DNA of 64,000 nucleotides from Lacihabitans soyangensis (GCF_024343775.1 NZ_RJUF01000194.1:1-64000), one strand, 5' to 3'; numbered from the stretch's first letter, positions 25,961 to 34,850 are shown. The notes: generated by a model from the sequence alone, not told the origin. Made by a program: numbers and translations.

Positions 25961-26521
25961 CCGTTTTAAGATAATTTCTTACTAACCAAAAAAACGGCTA
26001 GTCATCAAAAAACTCAAAAACATACTCATTTTTAAATTCTATCTCATTTTTCTTTAAAAAATCAAAATACTCGCCCCTGAATGACTTCTTTTTATGATGA
26101 TTTTCTTGATTCATTACCTATTTAATAACTTTGTCACGATCACTGTATCCATGTGAGAATACACCATAACCAGATTGCCATTCAAATTTATTTTTGCTTA
26201 AATTTTCATTTTTAATGAATGCATTTGAAGACTTTTTAATTTCTCTTACCAAGTCTTCAATCAATTCATGTCCTTTGTAGTCAAAGAAAATATGTATGTG
26301 GTCTGTGTAACCATTTACCGCATATGAATAATGTTTTCTTTCGTTAATTATTCCTGAAATATATTCAAAAACTCTTCCTCTCCATTCTTTTTGAAGTAAG
26401 GCTTCTCGTCTTTTAACAGCGAAAACGATGTGCAGTAGGATTCTTCTGTAGGTGTTTGCCATTTTTTTTGGTAGTGTTAGATTAGAAGTTCAATTAAAAT
26501 TAATTTTTTATTTTAATTGAA
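25961..26521 (-). mobile_element. IS200/IS605-like element remnant
   Basis: A Y1 transposase reading frame is bracketed by two hairpins. A perfect 12-bp stem TTCAATTAAAAT/ATTTTAATTGAA (26489-26521) lies upstream of its start, and CCGTTTT/AAAACGG (25961-25967, 25991-25997) directly follows its ancestral stop. IS200/IS605 ends are recognised as hairpins rather than inverted repeats, which fits. Exact borders are not proven. Confidence 0.55.
25998..26462 (-). pseudogene. IS200-type Y1 (HUH) transposase with amber codon at the catalytic Tyr
   Basis: The open part (26118-26462, 114 residues) has the Y1 transposase pattern MANTYRRILLHIVFAVKRRE, the HUH motif DHIHIFF (H55, H57), and FEWQSGYGVFSHGYSDRDKVIK. 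A TAG at 26118-26120 then interrupts the frame. The same frame continues with VMNQENHHKKKSF and KKNEIEFKNEYVFEF to a second TAG at 25998, restoring the normal length of about 154 residues. In relatives this position reads VIKYxxNQ. The Tyr is the nucleophile and the Gln four residues on completes the metal site, so the stop replaces the catalytic residue. Confidence 0.85.
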
Positions 26522-26593
26522 CATAATCAAATTATGATAAATAATTTATGATAATTAAATCACATATAGAAATGCAAATTTTCGGAAATGTTT

Positions 26594-26707
26594 GACCCCT
26601 CTGGGGTCATTGAAACTATAAACCAAACCTTAATTTCTAATATACTGGGACCGCTCTGCGGTCACCGTATTTAATAAATTATGATTAGATTAGGCCGCTC
26701 TGCGGTA
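26594..26707. repeat. Single GACCNC hairpins downstream of the transposase remnant
   Basis: GACCCCTCTGGGGTC (26594-26608) and GACCGCTCTGCGGTC (26649-26663) are perfect 15-bp hairpins. GGCCGCTCTGCGGTA (26693-26707) is a decayed copy. Compared with the other arrays, the base pair next to the C-TCT-G loop changes as T-A, G-C or C-G, always with pairing kept. Confidence 0.88.
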
Positions 26708-26751
26708 TCCATTTTCCGTAATAAATGAAGTTTTTTCATAAAAACACAAAC

Positions 26752-26784
26752 GGACAAATAACGTCCGAAAATGGACAAATAACG
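26752..26784 (+). promoter_or_regulatory. Upstream activator sites, operon B
   Basis: GTCCGAAAATGGAC (26763-26776) is the exact reverse complement of the operon A site and again starts 69 bp before the -24 GG. The word GGACAAATAACG occurs twice, 21 bp apart (26752, 26773), giving a second half-site on the same helix face. Confidence 0.75.
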
Positions 26785-26829
26785 CAGCTCAATAATTCAC
26801 ATTTTATTGACTATTAGATGTTTATATTT

Positions 26830-26846
26830 TTGGCATGAAATAGGAA
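26830..26846 (+). promoter_or_regulatory. Sigma-54-like -24/-12 promoter, operon B
   Basis: TTGGCATGAAATAGGAA keeps the -24 core and the GG-N10-GA spacing; its -12 half (TAGGAA) is the weakest of the four. It ends 33 bp before the adaptor start. Confidence 0.55.
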
Positions 26847-26879
26847 TATTATAATAATGTATAGAACTAATAAATAACA

Positions 26880-28127
26880 ATGGACGTAATAAAACCTAAA
26901 AAATTCTGGACGAAACAGAAAATTACTCTCACCGGCTTAGGTGCGGCACTTGTCGCATTTATCATATACCTGACTTTCTTTTCTGACAAAAGATCAAAGC
27001 TAAATGTTGACGCTGAAAAAATTACCATAAGTGATGTAAAAGAAGGCAATTTCGATGAGTTCATAATAGTTCAAGGTGCAGTACAACCACTGAAAACCAT
27101 ACGTCTGGATGCGATAGTTGGAGGTTATGTTACGCAAAAATTGGTTGAAGGTGGTACCAAGGTAGAGAAAGGCCAAATAATTTTAAGGTTGGAAAATCAG
27201 CAACTTAAGTTAAATTTCCTACAGTCTGAAACAGAAGCAAATAGATTGGTAAATGACCTCCAAAATACTCGTCAGAGATTGAGAGTGGAGAAATTTACAT
27301 TGCGTAAAACTCTAGCTGAGTTAGATTTTCAAATTGACCAAGCCAAAGATGCTTACGAAAGAAACAAGAAATTGATAAAAGATAATGTAATCTCGGAATC
27401 CGATTTCCAAAAATCAAAAAGAGAATATGAGAGACAGGTAAATCAAAGAAACATTGAGGTTGAGTCTCAAAAGTATCAAGAAGAAAATTCAAATCTGCAA
27501 ATCAAACAATTGGAAGGAACGCTACAAAGGACTCAAAAAAACGTAGACCTTTGGCGTGAAACGCTTGAAAATCTGGTAGTAAAAGCACCTGTTTCTGGTT
27601 TACTTTCCTCTATAGATGTGGAAGTTGGTTCCAACATCAGCCAAGGCCAAAACATTGGTCAAATCGATGATTTAGATGGCTTCAAGATGCGTTCTGATAT
27701 AGATGAACATTATATTTCAAGAATATTTCCGGGACTAAAAGGATCATTCGAATTCAACGGGAAGTCACACGAAATTGACATCATAAAAGTGTATCCAGAA
27801 GTTAAAAACGGTAGGTTTGCTGTCGACATGACTTTCACGGGTAAATCGCCAGAGGGCATCAGACGTGGTCAGTCGTCACCTGTGAGATTGGAACTTGGAA
27901 AAGCTGAAAAAGCAATTTTGATACCTGTGGGTGGATTTTTCTCAGACACGGGTGGTAACTGGATCTATGTGGTGGACGCCTCAGGAAAAAAGGCCGTAAA
28001 AAGAAATATTTCACTGGGTCGCAAAAATCCAGAATATTTCGAAGTGCTAAGTGGCCTGAAGTCAGGAGAGAAAGTGATTACAAGTGGTTATGAGAACTTT
28101 GGAGATAAGGAAGTTCTAGTATTTTAA
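26880..28127 (+). CDS. HlyD/MacA-type periplasmic adaptor
   Basis: 415 residues: one N-terminal membrane helix (about 17-38), a split lipoyl domain (LDAIVGGYVTQKLVEGGTKVEKGQIILRLEN ... LVVKAPVSGLLSSIDVEVGSNISQGQNIGQI), a long coiled-coil hairpin (about 115-235) and a beta-barrel plus membrane-proximal domain (SPVRLELGKAEKAILIPVGGFF). Adaptors of this kind join a MacB-like permease to TolC. It heads operon B directly behind a sigma-54-like promoter; the TolC-type partner is in operon A. Confidence 0.9.
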   Translation: MDVIKPKKFWTKQKITLTGLGAALVAFIIYLTFFSDKRSKLNVDAEKITISDVKEGNFDEFIIVQGAVQPLKTIRLDAIVGGYVTQKLVEGGTKVEKGQIILRLENQQLKLNFLQSETEANRLVNDLQNTRQRLRVEKFTLRKTLAELDFQIDQAKDAYERNKKLIKDNVISESDFQKSKREYERQVNQRNIEVESQKYQEENSNLQIKQLEGTLQRTQKNVDLWRETLENLVVKAPVSGLLSSIDVEVGSNISQGQNIGQIDDLDGFKMRSDIDEHYISRIFPGLKGSFEFNGKSHEIDIIKVYPEVKNGRFAVDMTFTGKSPEGIRRGQSSPVRLELGKAEKAILIPVGGFFSDTGGNWIYVVDASGKKAVKRNISLGRKNPEYFEVLSGLKSGEKVITSGYENFGDKEVLVF

Positions 28128-28146
28128 AGAAGCTGAAAACTGAATA

Positions 28147-28297
28147 GAACACAGATTAAACGGATTGGACACAGATTTTTACTTTAATTTTTTTGTAAAT
28201 ACTCATGTTCATACTTTTTAAATATCTGAATGTAATCGATTCTCTATTAAGTCACCAGCTCAAATTATCCGTGTCAAATCCGTGTTTTTCCGTGTTC
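28147..28297. repeat. Inverted-repeat element with ACACGGAT-type arms
   Basis: Left arm 28147-28181 (ACACAGATT...ACGGATTGGACACAGATT) and right arm about 28263-28297 (ATCCGTGTCAAATCCGTG...CCGTGTTC) are imperfect inverted copies around about 80 bp of AT-rich sequence. The arms repeat the ATCCGTGT word seen at 1691-1731. It sits in the 216-bp gap between adaptor and ATPase of operon B without breaking either gene. Confidence 0.65.
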
Positions 28298-28343
28298 TCG
28301 AAAATGAAAAATGATATAATAATTTTGAATAAAAGCTAAAAAT

Positions 28344-29021
28344 ATGCTCAAAACGACAAATCTAAAGAAGGTATTTAGTACCGAGGAAATTGAAACCACA
28401 GCCTTGAATGGCATCGATTTAGAAATCAAAGATGGCGAATTTGTAGCCATTATGGGTCCATCAGGATGTGGCAAATCTACTTTGCTGAACATCATTGGTT
28501 TGCTCGATAATCCATCTGAGGGAAGTTATGATTTTTATGGAAATGAAGTAGCCAAAATGACCGAAAGAGAAAGAGCTTCTTTGAGAAAGGGAAACATTGG
28601 TTTTGTATTCCAGAGTTTTAATCTCATAGACGAGTTGACGGTTTTTGAAAATGTAGAATTGCCGCTACTTTATTTGAAAACCCCTTCCGCAGAAAGAAAA
28701 ACCTTGGTTGAGGCCGCGTTAGCCCGTATGAACATGATGCACCGTCGCAACCACTTCCCTCAACAGTTATCGGGTGGTCAACAACAACGTGTGGCTATAG
28801 CAAGAGCCGTAGTTGCCAAACCAAAACTTATTTTGGCCGATGAACCAACTGGTAATTTGGACTCGACAAATGGCGAGGAAGTAATGAAATTATTGATGGA
28901 GTTGAACGCCGAAGGAACCACGATAGCTATGGTGACACACTCGCCTTATGACGCAAGTTTTGCTCACAGAAAAGTAAATCTCTTTGATGGCAAAATCGTG
29001 ACAGAAAACTTTCACGTTTAG
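28344..29021 (+). CDS. ABC transporter ATPase, MacB/LolD type
   Basis: 225 residues with canonical motifs: Walker A GPSGCGKST (38-46), Q-loop FVFQSFNLIDELTV, signature LSGGQQQRVAIARA, Walker B LILADEPTGNLDS and H-loop VTHSP. It is the only fully canonical ATPase near the permease array. It probably energises several of the permeases encoded downstream, each of which lacks a nucleotide-binding domain. Confidence 0.93.
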   Translation: MLKTTNLKKVFSTEEIETTALNGIDLEIKDGEFVAIMGPSGCGKSTLLNIIGLLDNPSEGSYDFYGNEVAKMTERERASLRKGNIGFVFQSFNLIDELTVFENVELPLLYLKTPSAERKTLVEAALARMNMMHRRNHFPQQLSGGQQQRVAIARAVVAKPKLILADEPTGNLDSTNGEEVMKLLMELNAEGTTIAMVTHSPYDASFAHRKVNLFDGKIVTENFHV

Positions 29022-29100
29022 GCTGAATAGCAAGGCCTAAGCTAAAAAAATGGCCAAAAAGATTGAATTTAGGTAACATACTAAATTTAAAAACCAAATT

Positions 29101-29451
29101 ATGAAAAAGCTATTAACACTTACATTTTTGCTTGCCTTTGGACAAGTTTATTGCCAAGATTTTGTTAAAAAATCAGATGGTTCTTTTGAGTTTGGCGAGG
29201 CCTTGAGTTTTGAAAACAACTTATTCAAGCTAGTAAATGAAGAATCTGATACCCTGGTTTACAATGCAGAAGATCTCGCCATTATTCATATTTCTAAAGA
29301 AGGATTTGTGATGAAAAATCTTCAATTGAAAAATGCCCAATTCAAATCCAATAAGCATGGCACTACTATAGTTTTTCCAGAAAATAATCTGAAAAGCGAG
29401 CAGAATATTGCGAAGAAAAAGAAAGAGACTCCAACGCCTTCTAAGTCTTGA
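29101..29451 (+). CDS. Small secreted protein in transporter operon
   Basis: 116 residues: signal peptide (MKKLLTLTFLLAFGQVYCQ), a short beta-rich core (SFEFGEALSFENNLFKLVNEESDTLVYNAEDLAIIHISKEG) and a Lys/Thr/Pro/Ser-rich tail. No family recognised. It sits 79 bp after the ATPase and 35 bp before the first permease, so it is probably exported and may be an accessory of the pump. Confidence 0.65.
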   Translation: MKKLLTLTFLLAFGQVYCQDFVKKSDGSFEFGEALSFENNLFKLVNEESDTLVYNAEDLAIIHISKEGFVMKNLQLKNAQFKSNKHGTTIVFPENNLKSEQNIAKKKKETPTPSKS

Positions 29452-29486
29452 ATAATCTTCAAATGAGGATTTAAATAAAAAATATT

Positions 29487-31940
29487 ATGCTTAAAAATTA
29501 TTTCAAAATAGCTTGGCGTAGCATCCAAAAAAGTAAAATGATGTTTGCTATAAATGTCACTGGTTTGGCTTTAGGCATTGCTACTTGTCTGGTCATCTCT
29601 CTATTTGTGCTAGACGAAATTTCGTATGACAGATTCAACGAAAAGGCAAATCAGATAGTTAGGGTAAATTTAAGTGCTAAAATGGGCGATGAACTCATTG
29701 ATGAGTCAAGTGTAATGGCTCCTGTGGCACAGACTTTTAAGAATGAATTTCCAGAAGTCCTGACCACAACCAGATTGCTCAAAACCGCTGATATAGCCAA
29801 GGTTGTGTATAATAATCAAACCTTCAGGAGCGGAAAATCAGCCATGATAGACTCCACTTTTTTTGATGTTTTCACTATAAAATTTGTAAAAGGAAACGCC
29901 AAAAATGCTTTAAATAGACCTAATACTGTGGTTTTAACACAAAAACAAGCCAAGGCGTATTTTGGAAATGAAGATCCCATCAATAAAATTCTTGAAATAA
30001 AAGACCAAGGTGTGTATGCCCAATCGGGGTATGTTGATTTAAGCGGCCTGTATACCGTCACCGGAATTATCGAAGAAATTCCTGCTAACGCACATTTTCA
30101 TTTCGACATTCTGACCTCAATGGCAGGTAATCCAGACGGACTAAGTCCGAGTTGGCTAAACGGAAACTATCATACCTATCTTTTGCTCTCTAAGCAGGCG
30201 AATTTGGCCCAATTAGAAACTAAAATGAAGTTAATTCCCGAAAAATATATGAGTTCGCAGATAAAATCTGGAATGGGAATGACCTTTAAGGAGTTTTTAG
30301 ACAAGGGCAATAAAGTGGGTTTCAAACTTTTATCACTCACAGACATTCACTTATATTCCGACTATAAATTTGAACTAGAACAGTCAGGTGACATTAAAAC
30401 AGTCTATATTTTCTCGGCAATTGCCCTATTTATGTTGTTCATTGCTTGTATAAATTTCATGAATTTATCAACTGCAAGTGCGTCAAAAAGGGTAAAAGAA
30501 ATAGGCATGAGAAAAGTGTTAGGTTCTGAAAAAAGCCAATTAATTTTTCAGTTTTTGACGGAAGCTTTTCTGGCTACATTGGTAGCCATGCTTCTTGCCT
30601 CTCTGATATTTTTCTTTGCTATTCCATTTTTTAATCAAATATCTGGCAAAGCTTATGCTATCCAAGACCTCCTAAATGCTCAAATTTTGGCTGTATTAGT
30701 ATTGCTGACCCTTATTATCAGCATTTTTGCAGGAGCTTATCCAGCCTTTTTCATGTCGGGTTTTAAACCTTTGCAGGCCCTAAAAAACAGGTTTTCTACA
30801 GGTAACACCAAAGGCATTCGAAGTGGATTAGTCGTTTTTCAATTCGCCATTTCTGCTACACTTATCATCGGCACATTGGTAGTTGGCAAACAAATGCAAT
30901 TTATTAAAAACAAGGATATTGGCTACGACAGAAAACATCTAATAGTAATCCGTCAGGCCGGACTATTGGGTAAAAATTTCGAGGCCTTTCGAGCTGAATT
31001 AAAGAAAGATAGTAGAGTAAAAAGCATTTCAACTTCTGCATTTCTTCCTGCAGGGCCATCGGACAATTTCGCTACGGTGGTATCTCCTTTGAACGATCCA
31101 ATGCAAAGAATTCGTGCCAAGAACTTCAACATAGATGAGGAATACATTCCTACCCTCAGTATGAAAATGTTAGCGGGGCGAAACTTCTCTAAAGAGGCAG
31201 GCACTGAAAAAAACAATATAATTATAAATGAGTCGGCCATAAAGGCTTTTGGTTTAAAACCTAACCCCATTGGGCAGACCGTAATGGAATCAGTTGGAAC
31301 AGATAAACCGATAGAAATTTTAACGATAGTTGGGCTGGTAAAAGATTTTCATGCCAGGTCATTACACGAGAAAATCGACCCTTTAATTATGCGTTATAAT
31401 CCATATTATGGTCTGATAATCAAGGTGAATTCCGAAAGTTCAGCTGATTTGATAAACAGCATGAAAAGTAAATGGACTTCATACGGAACAGGCGAGCCTT
31501 TCAGCTACGCATTTTTAGACGAATTGTATAACGAAACCTACCAGAAGGAGGCCAACATGAATTCCATTCTCAGAATTTTTGCTATCCTTACCATTTTTGT
31601 GGCCTGTTTAGGTTTGTTTGGCCTGGTGACATTTACAACGGAGCAACGGTTTAAAGAAATTGGAATTCGTAAGGTATTGGGTTCTTCTGTTCCTCAAATT
31701 GTCGGTTTACTTTCAAAAGATTTTCTGAAACTTATTGTGGTTTCATTTTTAATAGCCTTTCCATTAGGTTATTATATTATGCAAAACTGGTTACAAGATT
31801 TTGAATATCGGACAGAACTTAACTGGTGGATTTTCTTGGTGGCCGGAATAGCAACAGTTGTCCTTGCCTTTATAACCATAAGTTACAGAAGTATTCAAGC
31901 CGCATTGATGAACCCCGTGAAGAGTTTGAAGTCGGAATAG
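29487..31940 (+). CDS. FtsX/MacB-like ABC permease 1
   Basis: 817 residues. TM1 is at about 18-42, followed by a large periplasmic MacB-PCD-type domain (to about 305), TM2-TM4 (306-425), TM5 (about 445-465), a second periplasmic domain (to about 690) and TM6-TM8 (690-805). The internal duplication is visible as two FtsX modules: ACINFMNLSTASASKRVKEIGMRKVLGS and CLGLFGLVTFTTEQRFKEIGIRKVLGS. In MacB/LolCE relatives this segment is the cytoplasmic loop that contacts the ATPase. The protein ends ALMNPVKSLKSE, as most sisters do. Mechanotransmission-type export or extraction of a lipid, peptide or lipoprotein is the likely role. Confidence 0.9.
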   Translation: MLKNYFKIAWRSIQKSKMMFAINVTGLALGIATCLVISLFVLDEISYDRFNEKANQIVRVNLSAKMGDELIDESSVMAPVAQTFKNEFPEVLTTTRLLKTADIAKVVYNNQTFRSGKSAMIDSTFFDVFTIKFVKGNAKNALNRPNTVVLTQKQAKAYFGNEDPINKILEIKDQGVYAQSGYVDLSGLYTVTGIIEEIPANAHFHFDILTSMAGNPDGLSPSWLNGNYHTYLLLSKQANLAQLETKMKLIPEKYMSSQIKSGMGMTFKEFLDKGNKVGFKLLSLTDIHLYSDYKFELEQSGDIKTVYIFSAIALFMLFIACINFMNLSTASASKRVKEIGMRKVLGSEKSQLIFQFLTEAFLATLVAMLLASLIFFFAIPFFNQISGKAYAIQDLLNAQILAVLVLLTLIISIFAGAYPAFFMSGFKPLQALKNRFSTGNTKGIRSGLVVFQFAISATLIIGTLVVGKQMQFIKNKDIGYDRKHLIVIRQAGLLGKNFEAFRAELKKDSRVKSISTSAFLPAGPSDNFATVVSPLNDPMQRIRAKNFNIDEEYIPTLSMKMLAGRNFSKEAGTEKNNIIINESAIKAFGLKPNPIGQTVMESVGTDKPIEILTIVGLVKDFHARSLHEKIDPLIMRYNPYYGLIIKVNSESSADLINSMKSKWTSYGTGEPFSYAFLDELYNETYQKEANMNSILRIFAILTIFVACLGLFGLVTFTTEQRFKEIGIRKVLGSSVPQIVGLLSKDFLKLIVVSFLIAFPLGYYIMQNWLQDFEYRTELNWWIFLVAGIATVVLAFITISYRSIQAALMNPVKSLKSE

Positions 31941-31946
31941 AAAATA

Positions 31947-32001
31947 GTTACTGGGAAATTGGTTACTGGGAAATTGGTATTTTAAACCAGTTTCCAGTAA
32001 C
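31947..32001. repeat. GTTACTGG inverted element, copy 1
   Basis: GTTACTGGGAAATTG occurs twice in direct tandem (31947, 31962), then CCAGTTTCCAGTAAC (31987-32001) as the inverted arm. It fills most of the gap between permeases 1 and 2. Related elements follow permeases 4 and 5. Confidence 0.65.
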
Positions 32002-32021
32002 AAATAACAAATCACAAAATT

Positions 32022-34451
32022 ATGATACGCAATTACTTTAAAATCGCTTGGAGAAATCTTGTTAAAAACAAAGCTTTTAGCTTAATCAATATCTTTGGTT
32101 TGGCAGTAGGTCTTACCTGCTTTTTATTAATCTTCATGTACATCATCGATGAGCTCAGTTTTGACCGTCATTTTCAAAATGCCGAAAGAATCTATAGAGT
32201 CAATTCAGATATTCGTTTTGGTGGGACCGAAATGAAGATGTCGCAAAGCGGTGACCCCATGGGTGCAGTGCTCAAAAAAGATTATCCCGAAGTAGAGCAG
32301 TTTACCCGGTTGTATACCAATTATGGTGGCAATTATGTAAAAAAAGGCAGTGAATTTATTTTTGAGGAACGTATGGCTCATGCCGATTCCACCTTTTTTG
32401 ACGTATTTTCTTTGCCCATTTTGGCCGGAAATCCCAAAACTGCATTAGACGCACCCAACACTGCTGCCGTAAGTAAGACGTTGGCTAGTAAATATTTCGG
32501 AACCACCGAAGTTATTGGTAAAACCCTTGAAATTGGCGATGACCAAAAAACCATTTACAATATCACGGCCGTTTATGAGGATATACCAACCAATACCCAC
32601 TTCAATTTTGACATTCTGCTTTCTATGGACAATGTCCGGTATAATTTCGGAAATTTCCTTAGTCATAATTTTTACACCTATGTGCTGCTAAAAAATGGAA
32701 CAGACTATAAGGCTTTCAATAAGAAATTCGAAGAAGTTACCAGCCGATATATTTTCCCGCAGGCCAAACAACTGATGAGCATAAATACCATGGAAGACTT
32801 CAGAAAATCGGGTAATGAACTAAATTATAGCCTGTTCCCAGTTACTGACATCCACCTAAAGTCAGACAGATCCTTTGAGATTTTAGCCGGCAGTACCATG
32901 CAATACATTTACATTTTTGGAGCAGTGGCTTTCTTTTTATTGCTTATTGCCTGTATCAATTTCATGAATTTGAGCACAGCAAAATCGGCCAATCGTTCAA
33001 AAGAAGTAGGCATCAGGAAAGTCTTGGGAACCGAAAAGAAAACACTGATAAAACAGTTCATAGCAGAGTCCTCACTGACCAGTTATATTTCTTTTATCAT
33101 ATCGCTACTTTTGATCGGTATCCTTTTGCCGTTTTTCAACGATTTAACCGGAAAATCATTTTCCTATTCTAACCTTTTCGAGACTCGATTTTTACCAGTA
33201 ATATTACTTTTACCACTCTTTGTAGGTATTTTGGCAGGGTATTACCCCGCATTTTTCTTGGCATCATATAAGCCAATTGAGGTATTAAAGTCCAAACTCA
33301 ATTCGGGATTTGCCAAGAGCAATTTACGCAACATCCTGGTCATGTTCCAGTTTACGGTTTCACTTATTCTAATTGTCTCCACCGTAGTGGTTTACCGCCA
33401 ACTCAACTATATCCAAACCAAAAACATTGGTTTCAATAAAGACCAAGTTCTGATTATTGATGGCATTGCTTCGCTCAGAGAAAGTAAGTTGGCTTTCAAA
33501 AATGAGATTTTGCAAATGTCAGGTGTAAAATCTGGCTCATTGTCGCAGTATTTGCCAGTTTCCAATTCATCGAGAAGCGATGAGACTTTTTCAACAGAAG
33601 CAGCCATGACCGAAAAGAATGGATTAAATATGCAACTTTGGAAAATTGACCATGACTATATTCCAACCTTGAATATGGAAATGGCCAGTGGACGTAATTT
33701 TTCGAAAGCCTATGGGACAGATTCTAGCGGAATAATAATCAATGAAACTGCCGCCAAAATGTTGGGCTATGACGACCCCATCGGAAAGAAACTTTATAGA
33801 TCCATTGGAAACAACAGTACCCTGGATTTCACGATTGTGGGTGTTGTTAAAAACTTCAATTTCGAATCATTGAGAGAGGATATCGGTGCACTTTGTATGG
33901 TTTTGGGCAAAAGTAGAAACGGTATGCTTTTCAAAATAAATTCAGAAAACTCGCAGCAATTGGTCGGCCAAATAGAAGCCAAATGGAAAAGTTTGGTACC
34001 CGAAATGCCCTTTAGTTATAGATTTCTGGACGATTCCTTCAATGAAATGTACCGAGCCGAGCAAAGAATTGGAAAAGTGGCTCTCATTTTTGCTTTTCTC
34101 ACCATACTTATTGCATGCTTGGGGCTTTTTGGGCTAGTGACCTACATGACAGAGCAAAGGGTAAAAGAAATAGGCATAAGAAAAGTATTGGGAGCCAGCG
34201 AAATCTCGATTGTAAAATTACTTTCAAAAGATTTCATGAAATTGGTTTTGATCAGTATTTGTATCGCTTCTCCCATCGCTTATTTTGCCATGAAAGGCTG
34301 GTTACAAGACTTTTCATACCGAGTGTCTATAGAATGGTGGATATTCGTATTGGCAGGAGTAGGAGCCATATTAATTGCATTCTTTACCGTTGGTTATCAA
34401 GCTATAAAAGCGGCCCTGATGAACCCTATAAGAAGTATAAAAACAGAGTAA
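32022..34451 (+). CDS. FtsX/MacB-like ABC permease 2
   Basis: 809 residues; start MIRNYFKIAWRNLVKNKAFS. FtsX modules: NLSTAKSANRSKEVGIRKVLGTEKKTL and TYMTEQRVKEIGIRKVLGASEISI; end ALMNPIRSIKTE. Its N-terminus and first module are closest to permease 5 (39910), with which it shares the MIRNYFKIAWRNLVKN opening and SGDPMG/TSDPLGPTLKKDYP early periplasmic motif. Last gene of operon B; a 460-bp gap with a new promoter follows. Confidence 0.9.
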   Translation: MIRNYFKIAWRNLVKNKAFSLINIFGLAVGLTCFLLIFMYIIDELSFDRHFQNAERIYRVNSDIRFGGTEMKMSQSGDPMGAVLKKDYPEVEQFTRLYTNYGGNYVKKGSEFIFEERMAHADSTFFDVFSLPILAGNPKTALDAPNTAAVSKTLASKYFGTTEVIGKTLEIGDDQKTIYNITAVYEDIPTNTHFNFDILLSMDNVRYNFGNFLSHNFYTYVLLKNGTDYKAFNKKFEEVTSRYIFPQAKQLMSINTMEDFRKSGNELNYSLFPVTDIHLKSDRSFEILAGSTMQYIYIFGAVAFFLLLIACINFMNLSTAKSANRSKEVGIRKVLGTEKKTLIKQFIAESSLTSYISFIISLLLIGILLPFFNDLTGKSFSYSNLFETRFLPVILLLPLFVGILAGYYPAFFLASYKPIEVLKSKLNSGFAKSNLRNILVMFQFTVSLILIVSTVVVYRQLNYIQTKNIGFNKDQVLIIDGIASLRESKLAFKNEILQMSGVKSGSLSQYLPVSNSSRSDETFSTEAAMTEKNGLNMQLWKIDHDYIPTLNMEMASGRNFSKAYGTDSSGIIINETAAKMLGYDDPIGKKLYRSIGNNSTLDFTIVGVVKNFNFESLREDIGALCMVLGKSRNGMLFKINSENSQQLVGQIEAKWKSLVPEMPFSYRFLDDSFNEMYRAEQRIGKVALIFAFLTILIACLGLFGLVTYMTEQRVKEIGIRKVLGASEISIVKLLSKDFMKLVLISICIASPIAYFAMKGWLQDFSYRVSIEWWIFVLAGVGAILIAFFTVGYQAIKAALMNPIRSIKTE

Positions 34452-34696
34452 AAATCAGCTTAAAATTTCTACTTTTTAAGGATATTATGGATATACTATG
34501 CTTGGGTTCAATTTATCAAGTGTCCGAGTTCTCAGGAGGAAAAAGCATAAGAAACAGATTATTTTTATCAATATGATTAAGAAATTAAATGTAGAAATAA
34601 CAGTTCGACTTTATAGCTTAATAATTTATGAATCAAGCCTTTACTTAAATTTTTAACTAGCCCTATTTTACAGAAATATGGTTTGAAAAAAGACTT
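34452..34696. other. Gene-free stretch before operon C promoter
   Basis: About 245 bp of AT-rich sequence after permease 2. I found no credible coding frame, strong hairpin or repeat in it. The rest of the 460-bp gap (to 34911) holds the activator site, promoter, short leader frame and hairpin listed separately. Confidence 0.6.
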
Positions 34697-34730
34697 GTCC
34701 ACAGCCGTACAAAAGTGTTCGAATTCGGAC
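34697..34730 (+). promoter_or_regulatory. Upstream activator sites, operon C
   Basis: GTTCGAATTCGGAC (34717-34730) is a near-perfect dyad. GTCCACAGCCGTAC (34697-34710) is the second site 20 bp upstream. The block CGTACAAAAGTGTTCG joining them is identical to that upstream of 61288. The main site starts 69 bp before the -24 GG. Confidence 0.8.
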
Positions 34731-34783
34731 GAATATCATTTTTTAAATTTTCGTAAACTCCTTTAAATAAGTACTTTGCAACA

Positions 34784-34800
34784 TTGGCATACCGTTTGAA
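34784..34800 (+). promoter_or_regulatory. Sigma-54-like -24/-12 promoter, operon C
   Basis: TTGGCATACCGTTTGAA, with GG at 34786-34787 and N10 before GA. This is one of the two best matches in the set. Confidence 0.7.
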
Positions 34801-34816
34801 TATTTAAAATTGAATT

Positions 34817-34849
34817 ATGAAAAAACTATACCTTAAATACATGAAGTGA
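34817..34849 (+). CDS. Putative leader peptide MKKLYLKYMK
   Basis: A 10-codon frame beginning 19 bp after the -12 GA and ending 1 bp before a hairpin. Its first 13 bases (ATGAAAAAACTAT) are identical to a similar frame at 61192. The mRNA would begin only a few bases upstream. It could be a translated attenuator peptide, or chance. Confidence 0.35.
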   Translation: MKKLYLKYMK

Positions 34850-34850
34850 C

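Noticed and set aside
26857-26877. Six-codon frame MYRTNK in the operon B leader as a third attenuator peptide
   Set aside because: It starts at the predicted transcript start itself, shares nothing with the MKKL frames and has no hairpin after it.
34115-34576. 153-residue frame overlapping the end of permease 2
   Set aside because: It is an out-of-frame reading of the conserved FtsX module; composition (Lys, His, Cys runs) is not protein-like.
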